From Thiotrichaceae bacterium (lineage in GTDB: Bacteria > Pseudomonadota > Gammaproteobacteria > Beggiatoales > Beggiatoaceae): a DNA stretch of 35,826 nucleotides. The stretch lies in the NCBI GenBank assembly GCA_029939505.1, contig JAOZSV010000022.1, positions 1 through 35,826 on the forward strand, written 5' to 3'. Below the pieces are notes generated by a model. The model had not been told where the DNA came from, searched no databases, and saw only the letters and a program-made list of their open reading frames with translations. Made by a program: the position numbers and the translations under genes. Positions 1-9,057 of the stretch are shown one piece after another. The number at the start of each line of letters is the position of its first letter. Positions within the stretch are counted from its first letter, which is position 1.

Positions 1-150
1 ATGTTTCCAAGATGTTTAAGAAATCCGATTTTTGAAAAAAATCGGATTTCTAAGCGGCGATGTTTAAGCGGCGAAACGATGTTTAAGAAATCCGATTTTT
101 GAAACGGATTTCTAAGCTCGAATAGAATAGCTTTGCGTAACATCAGCTGG
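1..150. repeat. Composite palindromic repeat upstream of uppS
   Basis: Two hairpins of the AAATCCGATTTTT / AAAAATCGGATTT family lie at about 21-52 and 85-113, followed by a tail containing GCTTTGCGTAAC. The reverse complement of the same composite occurs at 19043-19110, where one hairpin copy is missing. The arrangement indicates a mobile or amplified repeat with internal duplication. There is no gene in 1-214. Confidence 0.8.
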
Positions 151-161
151 TAACAGAGGAT

Positions 162-190
162 CTTGCAAAACTCGTTTCGAGTTTTGCAAG
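162..190 (+). repeat. Strong hairpin just upstream of uppS
   Basis: There are perfect 13-bp arms (162-174 and 178-190) around a 3-nt TTT loop, ending 24 nt before the uppS start. The arms contain TTGCAAAACTC, which reappears as the outer arms of a repeat at about 35474-35620. It could act as a terminator-like or processing structure for uppS mRNA, but no U-tract follows, so the role is open. Confidence 0.65.
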
Positions 191-214
191 AAGCTCAACA
201 GAATAAAAAAATAA

Positions 215-949
215 ATGACTCATTCTCGTATTCCACGCCATATTGCCATTATCATGGATGGTAATGGTCGTTGGGCAAAAAAAAGATTCTTACCCCGCTA
301 TGCTGGACATAAAGCAGGTGTCGAAACCGTGCGTCAAATACTCAAATTATGTGCAGAACAAAAGATTAAAGTATTAACTCTATTCGCATTCAGCAGTGAA
401 AACTGGCGACGGCCTAAAAAAGAAGTCAGTCTGCTTATGGAGTTATTTATGACGGCATTGCAGCGGGAAGTTAAGAGGTTAGATAAAAATAATGTGCGCC
501 TACGCATTATTGGTGTCCGTGAAGCTTTTTCCGAAAAATTACAAGAGCTTATTCACGAAGCCGAAAAAAGAACTGAACATAATTCAGGTTTAACTTTGAA
601 CATTGCAGCCAATTATGGTGGTCATTGGGATATTGTCGAAGCGGCAAAACGCTTGGCAGAAAAAGTCGAACAAGGCACATTGAAAAGTCAAGAAATTAAC
701 GAAAGCCTCTTTGCAGAGCAATTATGTTTAGCTGATTTGCCAGAGCCAGATTTATTCATCCGTACAGGTGGAGAAAAGCGGATAAGTAATTTCTTATTAT
801 GGCAATTAGCTTATACAGAAATGCATTTAACTGAAACTTTATGGCCCGATTTTGATAAAGCGGCTTTTATGGAAGCCTTAAATTCGTTTTCCGCCCGTCA
901 ACGCCGTTTTGGACGTACAAGCGAACAGGTTGAAGAAGAAAATGCTTAA
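215..949 (+). CDS. uppS: Isoprenyl transferase (undecaprenyl diphosphate synthase)
   Basis: This cytoplasmic cis-prenyltransferase condenses isopentenyl diphosphate onto farnesyl diphosphate to make the C55 carrier lipid precursor for peptidoglycan and O-antigen. The 244 residues are close to the family length. The catalytic Asp (D15) sits in the DGNGRWA motif, followed by the GHKAG segment, the FAFSSENW block and the C-terminal RTGGEKRISNFLLWQ motif that binds Mg and diphosphate. The ATG at 215 puts the motif at the usual distance from the N-terminus. No clear Shine-Dalgarno is visible, only an A-rich leader. It heads the conserved envelope cluster and overlaps cdsA by 8 nt if cdsA starts at 942. 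frr, which usually precedes it, is not in the window. Confidence 0.97.
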   Translation: MTHSRIPRHIAIIMDGNGRWAKKRFLPRYAGHKAGVETVRQILKLCAEQKIKVLTLFAFSSENWRRPKKEVSLLMELFMTALQREVKRLDKNNVRLRIIGVREAFSEKLQELIHEAEKRTEHNSGLTLNIAANYGGHWDIVEAAKRLAEKVEQGTLKSQEINESLFAEQLCLADLPEPDLFIRTGGEKRISNFLLWQLAYTEMHLTETLWPDFDKAAFMEALNSFSARQRRFGRTSEQVEEENA

Positions 950-1760
950 ACAACGTCTGCTGACTGCCCTTATTTTAATCCCACTAATAGTGTGGGTATT
1001 ATTAAGTTTATCCTCACAGACGCTGGCGTGGTTTATGAGCATTTTTGTTGTGCTTGGCGCGTATGAATGGGCAAATATTTGTAGTTACTCTCAAAAGAAA
1101 CGACCTATTTATGCCATCACAATTGGTGTAGCACTATTAATACTTTCTCTGTTCTGGCATAAGCCGACGATGATGACGATTTTAATAGGCGCTTGTCTGT
1201 GGTGGATATTGGCTCTGTATTGGATATTGCGTTATCAAAAAGGTCATCATCTTATACCAACCTCACCGCTTGTTAAAGCTTTATTGGGTTTATTGATTTT
1301 ACTGCCACCCTGGATCGCCCTATTGATTTTGCATGAACGTTTTGGCGGAGAATGGGTACTTTTTTTATTCGTACTCATTTGGGCAGCAGACAGTGGGGCT
1401 TACTTTGTTGGACAAAAATGGGGCAGAACAAAATTGGCTGATCAAATTAGTCCTGGAAAAAGCTGGGAAGGCGTGGCAGGGGCTTTGCTGATGACTTTAC
1501 TGATTTCGCTTGCTTATGCTTTATTTAAATCAATGCCATTAATGACATTATCATATTTTATGTTATTATGTTTGCTGACAATCATTGCGTCAATTATTGG
1601 GGATTTGTTAGAAAGCATGTTTAAGCGTCAAGCTGGCATAAAAGACAGCGGTCAAATATTACCAGGTCATGGTGGTGTGCTTGATCGCATTGATAGTTTA
1701 ACCTCGGCTGCGCCCATTTTTGTGGTTGGCCTGATTTTATTACTAGGAAACGTGTTTTGA
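942..1760 (+). CDS. cdsA: Phosphatidate cytidylyltransferase
   Basis: CdsA converts phosphatidic acid and CTP to CDP-diacylglycerol at the inner membrane, the branch point of phospholipid synthesis. The protein has about eight hydrophobic membrane segments. The family signature near the C-terminus is complete: SMFKRQ, then IKDSG, then PGHGGVLDRIDS. I chose the ATG at 942 (272 aa), which has a GAAGAAGAA purine tract just upstream and gives the normal hydrophobic N-terminus MLKQRLLTALIL. An in-frame TTG at 909 would add 11 hydrophilic residues and overlap uppS by 41 nt. The stop at 1758-1760 overlaps the dxr TTG start, so the two are probably translationally coupled. Confidence 0.95.
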   Translation: MLKQRLLTALILIPLIVWVLLSLSSQTLAWFMSIFVVLGAYEWANICSYSQKKRPIYAITIGVALLILSLFWHKPTMMTILIGACLWWILALYWILRYQKGHHLIPTSPLVKALLGLLILLPPWIALLILHERFGGEWVLFLFVLIWAADSGAYFVGQKWGRTKLADQISPGKSWEGVAGALLMTLLISLAYALFKSMPLMTLSYFMLLCLLTIIASIIGDLLESMFKRQAGIKDSGQILPGHGGVLDRIDSLTSAAPIFVVGLILLLGNVF

Positions 1761-2959
1761 AGGGCATTACTATATTGGGTGCGACGGGTAGCATCGGTCT
1801 TAACACCCTTGAAGTCATAAAACAGCATCGACAGGATTATGAAGTCATTGCTCTAACGGCACACCAACAGGTTGACCGTTTAGAAGCCTTATGTTTAGAA
1901 TGGATGCCCCGCTACGCCGTCATGGCGGATTCTGATGCAGCGGAACGGCTCTCGCTGCGCTTAAAAAAGATTAATGCACCTGTACAAGTTTTAAGCGGCA
2001 CTGATGGACTCACTTTTGTCGCGAGTTTGCCAGAAACAAATTTAGTGATGGCTGCAATAGTGGGTAGTGCAGGATTATTGCCCACGTTGGCGGCTGCCAA
2101 AGCAGGTAAACGGCTTTTACTTGCTAATAAAGAAGCCCTTGTCATGTCAGGGCAGATACTGATAGAAACAGTACGCAAACATGGCGCAGAATTATTGCCC
2201 GTTGATAGTGAACATAGTGCTATTTTTCAATGTTTGCCATTTAAGAAGAATACAGGAATCCAGCAGGAGACGCATCATACAGAAATAAGTCGTCTCTTGC
2301 TAACCGCCTCTGGAGGGCCATTTCGGACTTATTCCGTTGAACAATTGCATGATGTTACCCCAGAACAAGCCTGTGCACACCCTAATTGGAATATGGGGCG
2401 CAAAATATCAGTCGATTCTGCCACCATGATGAATAAAGGTTTGGAGGTGATTGAAGCTTGCTGGTTATTTTCTACCCCCCCTAATAAAATAGAAGTGGTA
2501 CTACATCCACAAAGTGTGATTCATTCACTGGTTGAATATATTGATGGTTCTGTATTAGCGCAGTTAGGTCAACCTGATATGCGTACACCTATTGCTTACG
2601 CTTTGGCCTGGCCCAAACGTATTTCTTCAGGCGTTCCCCGTTTGAATTTAACTGAAATTGCCCAATTGGATTTTGAGGCGATTGATTTTAATCGCTTTCC
2701 TTGCTTAAAATTGGCTTATGATGCCTTGTTAGCGGGTGGTACAACAACGACTATTTTAAATGCAGCTAATGAAATAGCTGTAGAAGCCTTTTTGCAAAAG
2801 CGTTTACGTTTTACAGCGATTTCTAAAGTCGTTGAAACGACTTTATCCAAATTAAGTGGACATAAGGCAACATCAATAGATATAATTCTTGAGGATGATG
2901 CCCATGCTCGCGATTTGGCTTCGGAACTGATTAATTGTGAAAAAAACGCCCAAAGCTGA
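1757..2959 (+). CDS. dxr: 1-deoxy-D-xylulose 5-phosphate reductoisomerase
   Basis: Dxr performs the second step of the MEP pathway, NADPH-dependent conversion of DXP to methylerythritol 4-phosphate, which ultimately feeds UppS. The 400 residues match the family. The NADPH loop GATGSIG is at residues 8-14, metal ligands D150 and E152 lie in PVDSEHSAIFQ and the third acidic ligand is near E230. The substrate loop HPNWNMGRKISVDSATMMNK and the LHPQSVIHSLVEY block are also present. The start is a TTG that forms a TTGA overlap with the cdsA stop. An AGGAAA sequence at about 1745-1750 is suitably spaced, and the N-terminus MKGITILG fits homologues. Confidence 0.96.
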   Translation: MKGITILGATGSIGLNTLEVIKQHRQDYEVIALTAHQQVDRLEALCLEWMPRYAVMADSDAAERLSLRLKKINAPVQVLSGTDGLTFVASLPETNLVMAAIVGSAGLLPTLAAAKAGKRLLLANKEALVMSGQILIETVRKHGAELLPVDSEHSAIFQCLPFKKNTGIQQETHHTEISRLLLTASGGPFRTYSVEQLHDVTPEQACAHPNWNMGRKISVDSATMMNKGLEVIEACWLFSTPPNKIEVVLHPQSVIHSLVEYIDGSVLAQLGQPDMRTPIAYALAWPKRISSGVPRLNLTEIAQLDFEAIDFNRFPCLKLAYDALLAGGTTTTILNAANEIAVEAFLQKRLRFTAISKVVETTLSKLSGHKATSIDIILEDDAHARDLASELINCEKNAQS

Positions 2960-3266
2960 AGCGTTGGACTCCAATAATTAAGAAACGTGCATAAAATAAT
3001 TTAGTCAACTTTAAAACCAGACCTGCCAGGTTAAAACAAAACCTGGCAGGTCAAGAGCAGCGACCAAACTTGATTTTGACTTTGGTTTCGAGGTTCAAGT
3101 TTTGTTTTCAAAAAACTTGAACCTCTCCGACTTTGACCTGGCAGGTTTTCTTTTGATCCTGCCAGGTCTGGTTTTGATTTTGACTTGAAGAAGTTATTTC
3201 ATGACCATTCCTAAGCGTTGAACAGAAAAAAACGTACACATTGAATTAACTAAAAACTAAAAACTG
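2960..3266. repeat. Nested palindromes in the dxr-rseP gap
   Basis: There is no gene in these 307 bases. The DNA after dxr contains an AAAGCTGAAGCGTTGGACTCCAA element (about 2951-2974) that recurs at 18822 and 20770. A three-layer inverted repeat follows. The outer arms around ACCTGCCAGGTTAAAA lie at about 3012-3036 and 3151-3175. Middle arms carrying CCTGGCAGGT lie at about 3040-3056 and 3136-3151. The inner hairpin is GAGGTTCAAGTTTT / AAAACTTGAACCTC at about 3090-3127. rseP therefore probably needs its own promoter or relies on read-through. Confidence 0.75.
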
Positions 3267-4601
3267 ATGTTAATCATACAAACTTTACTCGCCTTTATCG
3301 TTGTTATCGGCATTTTAGTGACTGTGCATGAATTTGGTCATTACTGGGTTGCGCGGCACTTGGATGTAAAAATTTTGCGTTTTTCCGTTGGATTCGGGAA
3401 ACCCTTATGGTTGCGCCGCTTTGGTAAAGATCAGACCGAATTTGTGATTGCGCCTTTCCCCTTGGGGGGTTACGTCAAAATGCTGGGAGAGCAGAAAGAC
3501 GAGGAAATTGCTCCAGAAGATTTGTCCCGTGCGTTTAGTCGAAAACCTTTATGGGTCCGTACTGCTATTGTTTTTGCAGGTCCCCTGTTTAACTTTTTGT
3601 TTGCCATCATCGCCTATACCATAATGTTTATGGTAGGGATAACTGGCATGACTGCACTGGTGGGTGAAGTTACCCCCCAGAGTTTAGCAGAACAAGCTGG
3701 CTTTCGTTCTGGTCAAAAAATTATTGCCATCAATGAGCAGCCCGCAGCACGTTGGGACAGTGTCATGCAAGCAACATTGCAACAACTCCTTGATAATAAA
3801 CAAGAATTGATATACACAGTCCAGGATAACCCAGGTCATCAACATGACATTGTTTTGAATTTACAGGGATTTACAATTGATGATCTTGCTCAAGGCCAAT
3901 TTTTTGAGAAAGTGGGTTTGCGTCCTTATCGATCCCCTTGGCCCGCGCTCATTGGTGAAGTCATGCCGGATCATGCCGCTGAAAAAGCGGGATTACAGTA
4001 TGGTGATAAAATAATCGCTTTGGATGACAAACCGATTAGTGATTGGAGCAGTTGGGCAGAATATGTTAATCAACGTCCAGGACAAGATATTCATGCGGAG
4101 ATTGAAAGGAACGGTCAAAAACTCAAATTAATATTGATACCTGATAATATCAATGGTAAAGGGCGAATGGGTGTTTATGCCCCTTATTTTACAATTGAAC
4201 GTTATAATTTGTGGAATTCCTTTACTAATGGCATAGAAAAAACTTATGACATGAGCATATTAACTTTGCGCCTCATGGTCAAAATGTTGACTTTGCAAGT
4301 TTCTTATGAACATATCAGTGGACCAATCAGTATTGCCCAATTTGCAGGACAGTCCGCTCAATTAGGTTTAGCTGTTTTTTTATCCTTTTTAGGTTTAGTC
4401 AGTATTAGCTTGGGTGTCATTAATTTATTACCCATTCCATTGCTTGATGGTGGTCATTTGTTCTTATATTCAATAGAATGGATTAAAGGGAGCCCTGTGA
4501 CTGAAAATACGGAATTTTTTTTACAACGCATTGGTTTAGCCCTTTTACTGTGTTTAATGGGCTTGGCAATATTTAATGATTTAGAACGGTTATTCAATTA
4601 A
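3267..4601 (+). CDS. rseP: RIP metalloprotease RseP (site-2 protease)
   Basis: RseP is an inner-membrane zinc protease that cleaves the anti-sigma factor RseA within the membrane after DegS, activating sigma-E in response to outer-membrane stress. It also clears signal-peptide remnants. The 444 residues match the family. The zinc-binding HEFGH is at residues 21-25 in the first membrane helix. Two periplasmic PDZ domains occupy roughly residues 115-290, visible as repeated 'A..AG...GD.I.A.' patterns. The third zinc ligand lies in the LLPIPLLDGGHL motif near the C-terminus. The start at 3267 gives the standard N-terminus. No Shine-Dalgarno is obvious. It lies between uppS/cdsA/dxr and bamA as in other gammaproteobacteria. 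Confidence 0.96.
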   Translation: MLIIQTLLAFIVVIGILVTVHEFGHYWVARHLDVKILRFSVGFGKPLWLRRFGKDQTEFVIAPFPLGGYVKMLGEQKDEEIAPEDLSRAFSRKPLWVRTAIVFAGPLFNFLFAIIAYTIMFMVGITGMTALVGEVTPQSLAEQAGFRSGQKIIAINEQPAARWDSVMQATLQQLLDNKQELIYTVQDNPGHQHDIVLNLQGFTIDDLAQGQFFEKVGLRPYRSPWPALIGEVMPDHAAEKAGLQYGDKIIALDDKPISDWSSWAEYVNQRPGQDIHAEIERNGQKLKLILIPDNINGKGRMGVYAPYFTIERYNLWNSFTNGIEKTYDMSILTLRLMVKMLTLQVSYEHISGPISIAQFAGQSAQLGLAVFLSFLGLVSISLGVINLLPIPLLDGGHLFLYSIEWIKGSPVTENTEFFLQRIGLALLLCLMGLAIFNDLERLFN

Positions 4602-4933
4602 TTTAATTTAATGTAACTACTCAGGGCAACCACAAGGGATTGCCCCTACATAAGAATATTGTTGTAACTACTCAGGGCAACCACAAGGGATTGCCCCTAC
4701 ATAAGAATATTTCAGCCTAAAGTTTTTTGAAGAAAACTTTAGGCTGAAATGTTGTAGGGGCAATCCTTTATGGTTGCCTGAGTAGTTACGTTTTTTGAAG
4801 AAAAATTTTAGCCTCGAATATTCTGAAAATTCTGATTCAAACAAGAAAAAATGTCCAGTACAAAATTCCAAGTGAATAGATTTTCAGAAAATTCAAGAAC
4901 CCCAATTTTTGGCTATGGCAACTGCGTGTACAA
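4602..4933. repeat. Direct and inverted copies of the GTAACTACTCAGGG repeat
   Basis: There is no gene in these 332 bases. Two direct copies of a roughly 48-bp element beginning GTAACTACTCAGGGCAACC start at 4613 and 4664. An inverted copy lies at 4754-4789. Between copies two and three sits a hairpin with TTCAGCCTAAAGTTTT arms (4711-4748). The same element recurs at 10363, 10436 and 10504, and its outer GTAACTACTCAG end recurs at 15380, 15614, 17158, 19191 and 35396. The stretch 4790-4933 is AT-rich and contains nothing I recognise. Confidence 0.8.
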
Positions 4934-7240
4934 ATGTATAAAATATTTTATCTGAAAAACTATAGAGGAACTCTTTTTCTAGGCTTGATGCTATTGCACG
5001 GTATCGCTTATGCCTTTGACGCTTTTATAGTCAAAGACATTCGCTTGGAAGGATTAGGGCGAATTTCTGCTGGTACTGTCTTTAATTACTTGCCTGTGAC
5101 AGTGGGAGAGCGTTTTTCTATAAATGATACCCGTGTTGCCATATCCGCTTTATATAAAACAGGTTTATTTAAAGACATACGCCTAGAACGAGATCACAAT
5201 GTCCTGGTTGTGCGCGTTGAAGAACGTCCTGCGATTTCTAAAATTACCTTTAAAGGTAATACAGACATTGAAACAGAAGATTTAACCAGTGGTTTAAAAA
5301 ATATTGGTTTTGCCGAAGGCAGAGTATTTAATCGTTCATTGCTTGAAAAAGTCGAATTGGAATTGCAACGCCAATACTCTCATTTAGGCAAATATGCGGT
5401 GCGTATAAAATCAACTGTCACACCAATCAGCCGTAACCGCGTTGCGATACAAATTGATATTCAAGAAGGGCTCATTGCGCGAATTAAGCAGATTAATTTT
5501 GTGGGTAATCAATCTGTGAGCGATGAAGACTTACTGGATGAAATGAAATTAAGTACAGGCGGGTGGTTTTCATTTATCACCAAAGACTATCAATATTCTT
5601 CAATACAACTTGGCGCAGATTTAGAAACGCTACGTTCTTTTTACTTAGATCGCGGCTATATCAACTTTAATATTGATTCCACCCAAGTTTCCATTACGCC
5701 TGATAAAAAAGAAGTCTATCTCACAATTAATTTTACTGAGGGAGATAAATACACCGTCTCTAAAGTAGAACTCCTCGGCAATTTAATTGTAAAGAAGGCA
5801 GAATTATTTGATAAAATAATCCTCAAATCGGGCGAGGTATTTTCGGGTAAAAAAGTCACTAAAAGTCAAGAAGCCATTCTTGAACGGATTGGTGATGAAG
5901 GCTATGCTTTTGCTCAAATCAATCCAGTTACAAAAGCTGATATAAAAAATAAAACGGTTGCTTTAAGCTTTTATATTGATCCAGGCAAACGGGTTTATGT
6001 ACGACGCATTAACTTTAAGGGCAATAGCAAAACCCGTGATGAAGTTTTACGTCGAGAAATGCGTCAAATGGAAGGCGGCTGGATTTCTACTAAAGATGTG
6101 AAACGCTCATCGACTCGCTTGGAACGTTTAGGTTATTTTGAAAGTGTCAGTGTTGAAACCCCGCGTGTGCCACATACTGACGATCAAATTGATGTCAATT
6201 ATAGCGTCATCGAAAGACCATCAGGTAATTTGATGGCAGGCATGGGTTATTCGCAAACTTATGGGGTTTTATTCAGTGCGAGTGTTATCCAAGATAATTT
6301 TTTAGGCTCTGGAAAACGTGTTGGCGTGACATTTGATAATAGTCAAGTCCGTACAGTATATCGTTTTTCTTATTTTAATCCTTTTACAACGATAGATGGT
6401 GTGAGTCGTGGTTTTAACGTATTTTACAGGACGACAAACGCTGAAGAAGCCAATTTAAGTCGTTACACCACTGATGCGTATGGAACGGCACTCAATTATG
6501 GGCTACCCTTCACAGAATTTAACAATATTAATTTCGGTGTCGCTTTTGATCACACTCAACTTAACACCACAGATTATAGTGCAAAAGAGGTATTTGACTT
6601 TTTAAAGGCTAATGGTAATACTTACAATTCCTATCGCCTTAATGCGAGTATCCAACATGATACACGTAATCGTGCTTTGTTTCCAGATAAAGGCATGTTA
6701 CAATATTTAAGTGCAGAAGTAACCCTACCATTTAGTGATCTCAACTATTACAAAGTGCAATATAAGCACCAGTGGTTATACCCATTGATCACAGATTATA
6801 TTTTATTGCTCAAAGGGCAAGTCGCTTATGGAAATGGGTATGGTGATACGGATCAATTACCCTTTTTTGAAAATTATATTGCTGGAGGACCACGTACTGT
6901 ACGTGGTTTCAGGGGAAATACCCTAGGACCATTAGATTCTCATGGATTACCCTTAGGGGGAAATTTAAAAGTAATTGGTAATGCGGAAGTGATTTTGCCG
7001 ATACCTTTTGTTAAAAAGTCTCGTTCATTTAGACTATCTACCTTTATAGATGTCGGGAATGTGTATGGCAACGACGAAGACTTTGACACTTCTGAGTTAC
7101 GTTACTCCATTGGCTTGTCTGCAATATGGTTGTCGCCTATGGGCGTATTAAGTTTTAGTATTGCCAAACCGCTTAATGAAAAAGAAGAGGATCAATTAGA
7201 ACTATTTCAATTTACTATTGGCACAACCTTTAATTGGTAA
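4934..7240 (+). CDS. bamA: Outer membrane protein assembly factor BamA
   Basis: BamA is the central Omp85 barrel of the BAM complex, which folds and inserts outer-membrane proteins. The sequence shows a signal peptide (hydrophobic LFLGLMLLHGIAYA, likely cleaved after residue 27) and five periplasmic POTRA domains over roughly residues 28-425, each with the 'G...I....L' pattern. A 16-strand barrel follows, with the hallmark VRGF(R)GNTLGP loop-6 motif and a C-terminus ending in aromatic W. The 768 residues are a little shorter than E. coli BamA, within family range. Gene order rseP-bamA-skp is the classical one. No good Shine-Dalgarno is visible upstream of the ATG. Confidence 0.97.
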   Translation: MYKIFYLKNYRGTLFLGLMLLHGIAYAFDAFIVKDIRLEGLGRISAGTVFNYLPVTVGERFSINDTRVAISALYKTGLFKDIRLERDHNVLVVRVEERPAISKITFKGNTDIETEDLTSGLKNIGFAEGRVFNRSLLEKVELELQRQYSHLGKYAVRIKSTVTPISRNRVAIQIDIQEGLIARIKQINFVGNQSVSDEDLLDEMKLSTGGWFSFITKDYQYSSIQLGADLETLRSFYLDRGYINFNIDSTQVSITPDKKEVYLTINFTEGDKYTVSKVELLGNLIVKKAELFDKIILKSGEVFSGKKVTKSQEAILERIGDEGYAFAQINPVTKADIKNKTVALSFYIDPGKRVYVRRINFKGNSKTRDEVLRREMRQMEGGWISTKDVKRSSTRLERLGYFESVSVETPRVPHTDDQIDVNYSVIERPSGNLMAGMGYSQTYGVLFSASVIQDNFLGSGKRVGVTFDNSQVRTVYRFSYFNPFTTIDGVSRGFNVFYRTTNAEEANLSRYTTDAYGTALNYGLPFTEFNNINFGVAFDHTQLNTTDYSAKEVFDFLKANGNTYNSYRLNASIQHDTRNRALFPDKGMLQYLSAEVTLPFSDLNYYKVQYKHQWLYPLITDYILLLKGQVAYGNGYGDTDQLPFFENYIAGGPRTVRGFRGNTLGPLDSHGLPLGGNLKVIGNAEVILPIPFVKKSRSFRLSTFIDVGNVYGNDEDFDTSELRYSIGLSAIWLSPMGVLSFSIAKPLNEKEEDQLELFQFTIGTTFNW

Positions 7241-7466
7241 TGAGGTTTAAGAAATCCGATTTTTTTCAAAAAATCGGATTTCTAAGCTCGAAATGGAGTA
7301 CAACGGATTTGGGAATACAACGGATTAAATCTAATAAATTCATAGCGTTAATGTTATGCAACGTTTTTTTAAATCCGTTTATTTCTAAAATCCGTTGTAC
7401 TCATTATTCTGCTCAATCAATTCAATAATAATTTTCACGCAAAATTGCGTGTAACAGAAAACTAAC
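7241..7466. repeat. Palindromic repeats in the bamA-skp gap
   Basis: A hairpin of the AAATCCGATTTTTT family lies at 7246-7276. It is followed by an imperfect inverted repeat about 110 bp long whose outer arms are GAGTACAACGGATT (about 7296-7309) and its complement (about 7389-7403). An apparent small reading frame across this region is encoded by the repeat and is not a gene. Confidence 0.7.
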
Positions 7467-7970
7467 ATGAAAATGCGTCATTTTTATCTGATTATTACAC
7501 TACTTTGTAGTCTTTACTCCACTCAAGTAGCGGCAGAACTTAAAATTGGTTTTGTCAATGCCATTAGAGTTATGGAAAAAGCCCCACAGGTTAAGCGTGC
7601 TAACAGCCGCTTAGAGCGAGAATTTGCGCCAAGACAACGAAGGCTTGTCAGTGCAAAACAGGCCATTAGAAAAAAGGAGGAACGGTTCGCCAAAAATAGT
7701 GCGATTATGAGTGACTCCAAAGCACTTCAAGCTGGCCGTGAGATTAGGGACAAAAAGCGTGATTTAAAACGTCAACAAGAAGAATTTAGAGAAGACTACA
7801 ATATCCGCCGTACTGAAGAACTTGAAAAAATTCAAAAAGTCATTACAAAAGTCATTCAAGACTTGGCAAAAAGAGAGTCTTATGACTTTATACTGAGTGA
7901 TGGTGTCATTTGGGCAAGTAAACGTGTCGATCTGACGAATAAAGTATTGAAAAAACTCCGTAATAAATAA
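7467..7970 (+). CDS. skp: OmpH/Skp family periplasmic chaperone
   Basis: Skp is a trimeric 'jellyfish' chaperone that holds unfolded outer-membrane proteins in the periplasm on their way to BamA. The protein has 167 residues, against about 160 in the family. It has a signal peptide with cleavage likely after VAA (about residue 23), then the typical LKIGFVNAIRVMEKAP strand and a long charged coiled-coil arm rich in Lys, Arg, Glu and Gln (about residues 40-125). A C-terminal strand with YDFILSDGVIWAS follows. Its place between bamA and lpxD is conserved. A second in-frame ATG lies two codons downstream, and neither has a clear Shine-Dalgarno. Confidence 0.93.
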   Translation: MKMRHFYLIITLLCSLYSTQVAAELKIGFVNAIRVMEKAPQVKRANSRLEREFAPRQRRLVSAKQAIRKKEERFAKNSAIMSDSKALQAGREIRDKKRDLKRQQEEFREDYNIRRTEELEKIQKVITKVIQDLAKRESYDFILSDGVIWASKRVDLTNKVLKKLRNK

Positions 7971-8022
7971 CATCAAACATTCAAACTGAAAATCTTATAA
8001 AACGTGATTTCAGTTATCATCA

Positions 8023-9054
8023 TTGACAGTGAAGTTCTCCATCAACCTCGCAGATTTAGCCACTAAAATTGGTGCAACTCTAAAAGAGGATTCATCCAGC
8101 GACTTACCGATCTTAGGTATCGCCTCTTTAATGCGGGCTGGCAAGCATGAAGTCAGTTTTTTTACCAATAGTTTGTATCGTGATGAATTGGCAAAAACAT
8201 CGGCTGCTGCTATCATTTTAGCAAGCAAGGATGAACGTTTTTGCAAAGGACCTAAATTGGTGATGGAAAATCCCTATTTAGGTTATGCCAAGACAGCTCG
8301 CTTATTTAATCCACCTCCTCGTTATCCTCAAGGCAAACATCCTACTGCTTGGGTAAGCGAAGAGGCTATTTTTGATGAGGCTTCTGTATCAATAGGACCA
8401 CAAACCGTCATCGAAGCGGGTGTTAAATTGGGACGTAACGTGGTTATTGGTCCAGGCTGTGTTATTGGCAAAGGAATCAAAATAGGTGATAATTGCCAAT
8501 TAATCGCAAATGTCACCTTATGTACAGGCACCGTACTGGGACAACGTGTGGTTATCCATCCAGGTGCCGTAATTGGCTCAGATGGTTTTGGAAATGCCAA
8601 TGATGCCGGAAAATGGGTAAAAGTGCCACAACTCGGTGGTGTTATTATTGGCGATGATGTAGAAATTGGTGCCAACACAACCATAGATAAAGGAGCCTTA
8701 GAAGACACGACGATTGGTGAAGGCGTGAAATTGGATAATCAAATCCAAATTGGACATAATGTTCAAATTGGTGAACATACAGCAATAGCCGGATGTGTAG
8801 GTGTTGCTGGCAGTACTCGCATAGGACGTTATTGCATGATAGCTGGTGGCGTAGGCATAGCCGGTCATCTTGACATAAGCGACTATGTACATGTCACAGG
8901 CGGTTCAATAGTCTTACAGTCGATCCGTGAACAAGGTGTTTATTCTTCTGGCACACCTTTAGAACAAAACAGACGTTGGCATAGAAATTATCATCGATTT
9001 AAGCATCTTAATGAAATGGCAAAACGTTTACAAACCCTAGAAAGAGAGCAATGA
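8023..9054 (+). CDS. lpxD: UDP-3-O-(3-hydroxyacyl)glucosamine N-acyltransferase
   Basis: LpxD adds the second hydroxyacyl chain in lipid A synthesis, from acyl-ACP onto UDP-3-O-acylglucosamine, in the cytoplasm. The 343 residues match the family. An N-terminal uridine-binding domain (about 1-105) is followed by hexapeptide repeats forming a left-handed beta helix (about 110-300) and a C-terminal helix. The catalytic His is probably H245 in QIGHNVQIG. No ATG is available at the N-terminus. Candidate starts are TTG at 8023 or GTG two codons later at 8029, and both give the usual INLADLA... beginning. It is followed 3 nt later by fabZ. Confidence 0.95.
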   Translation: MTVKFSINLADLATKIGATLKEDSSSDLPILGIASLMRAGKHEVSFFTNSLYRDELAKTSAAAIILASKDERFCKGPKLVMENPYLGYAKTARLFNPPPRYPQGKHPTAWVSEEAIFDEASVSIGPQTVIEAGVKLGRNVVIGPGCVIGKGIKIGDNCQLIANVTLCTGTVLGQRVVIHPGAVIGSDGFGNANDAGKWVKVPQLGGVIIGDDVEIGANTTIDKGALEDTTIGEGVKLDNQIQIGHNVQIGEHTAIAGCVGVAGSTRIGRYCMIAGGVGIAGHLDISDYVHVTGGSIVLQSIREQGVYSSGTPLEQNRRWHRNYHRFKHLNEMAKRLQTLEREQ

Positions 9055-9057
9055 GTT

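Noticed and set aside
4668-4871. Possible small - strand gene between rseP and bamA
   Set aside because: The frame is made of the GTAACTACTCAGGG repeat and its hairpin. It has no Shine-Dalgarno, and similar frames appear at other repeat copies.
7234-7428. Possible small + strand gene after bamA
   Set aside because: It overlaps the bamA stop and consists of translated palindromes.
8328-8708. 126-aa - strand frame inside lpxD
   Set aside because: It is a shadow of the hexapeptide-repeat coding sequence on the opposite strand.
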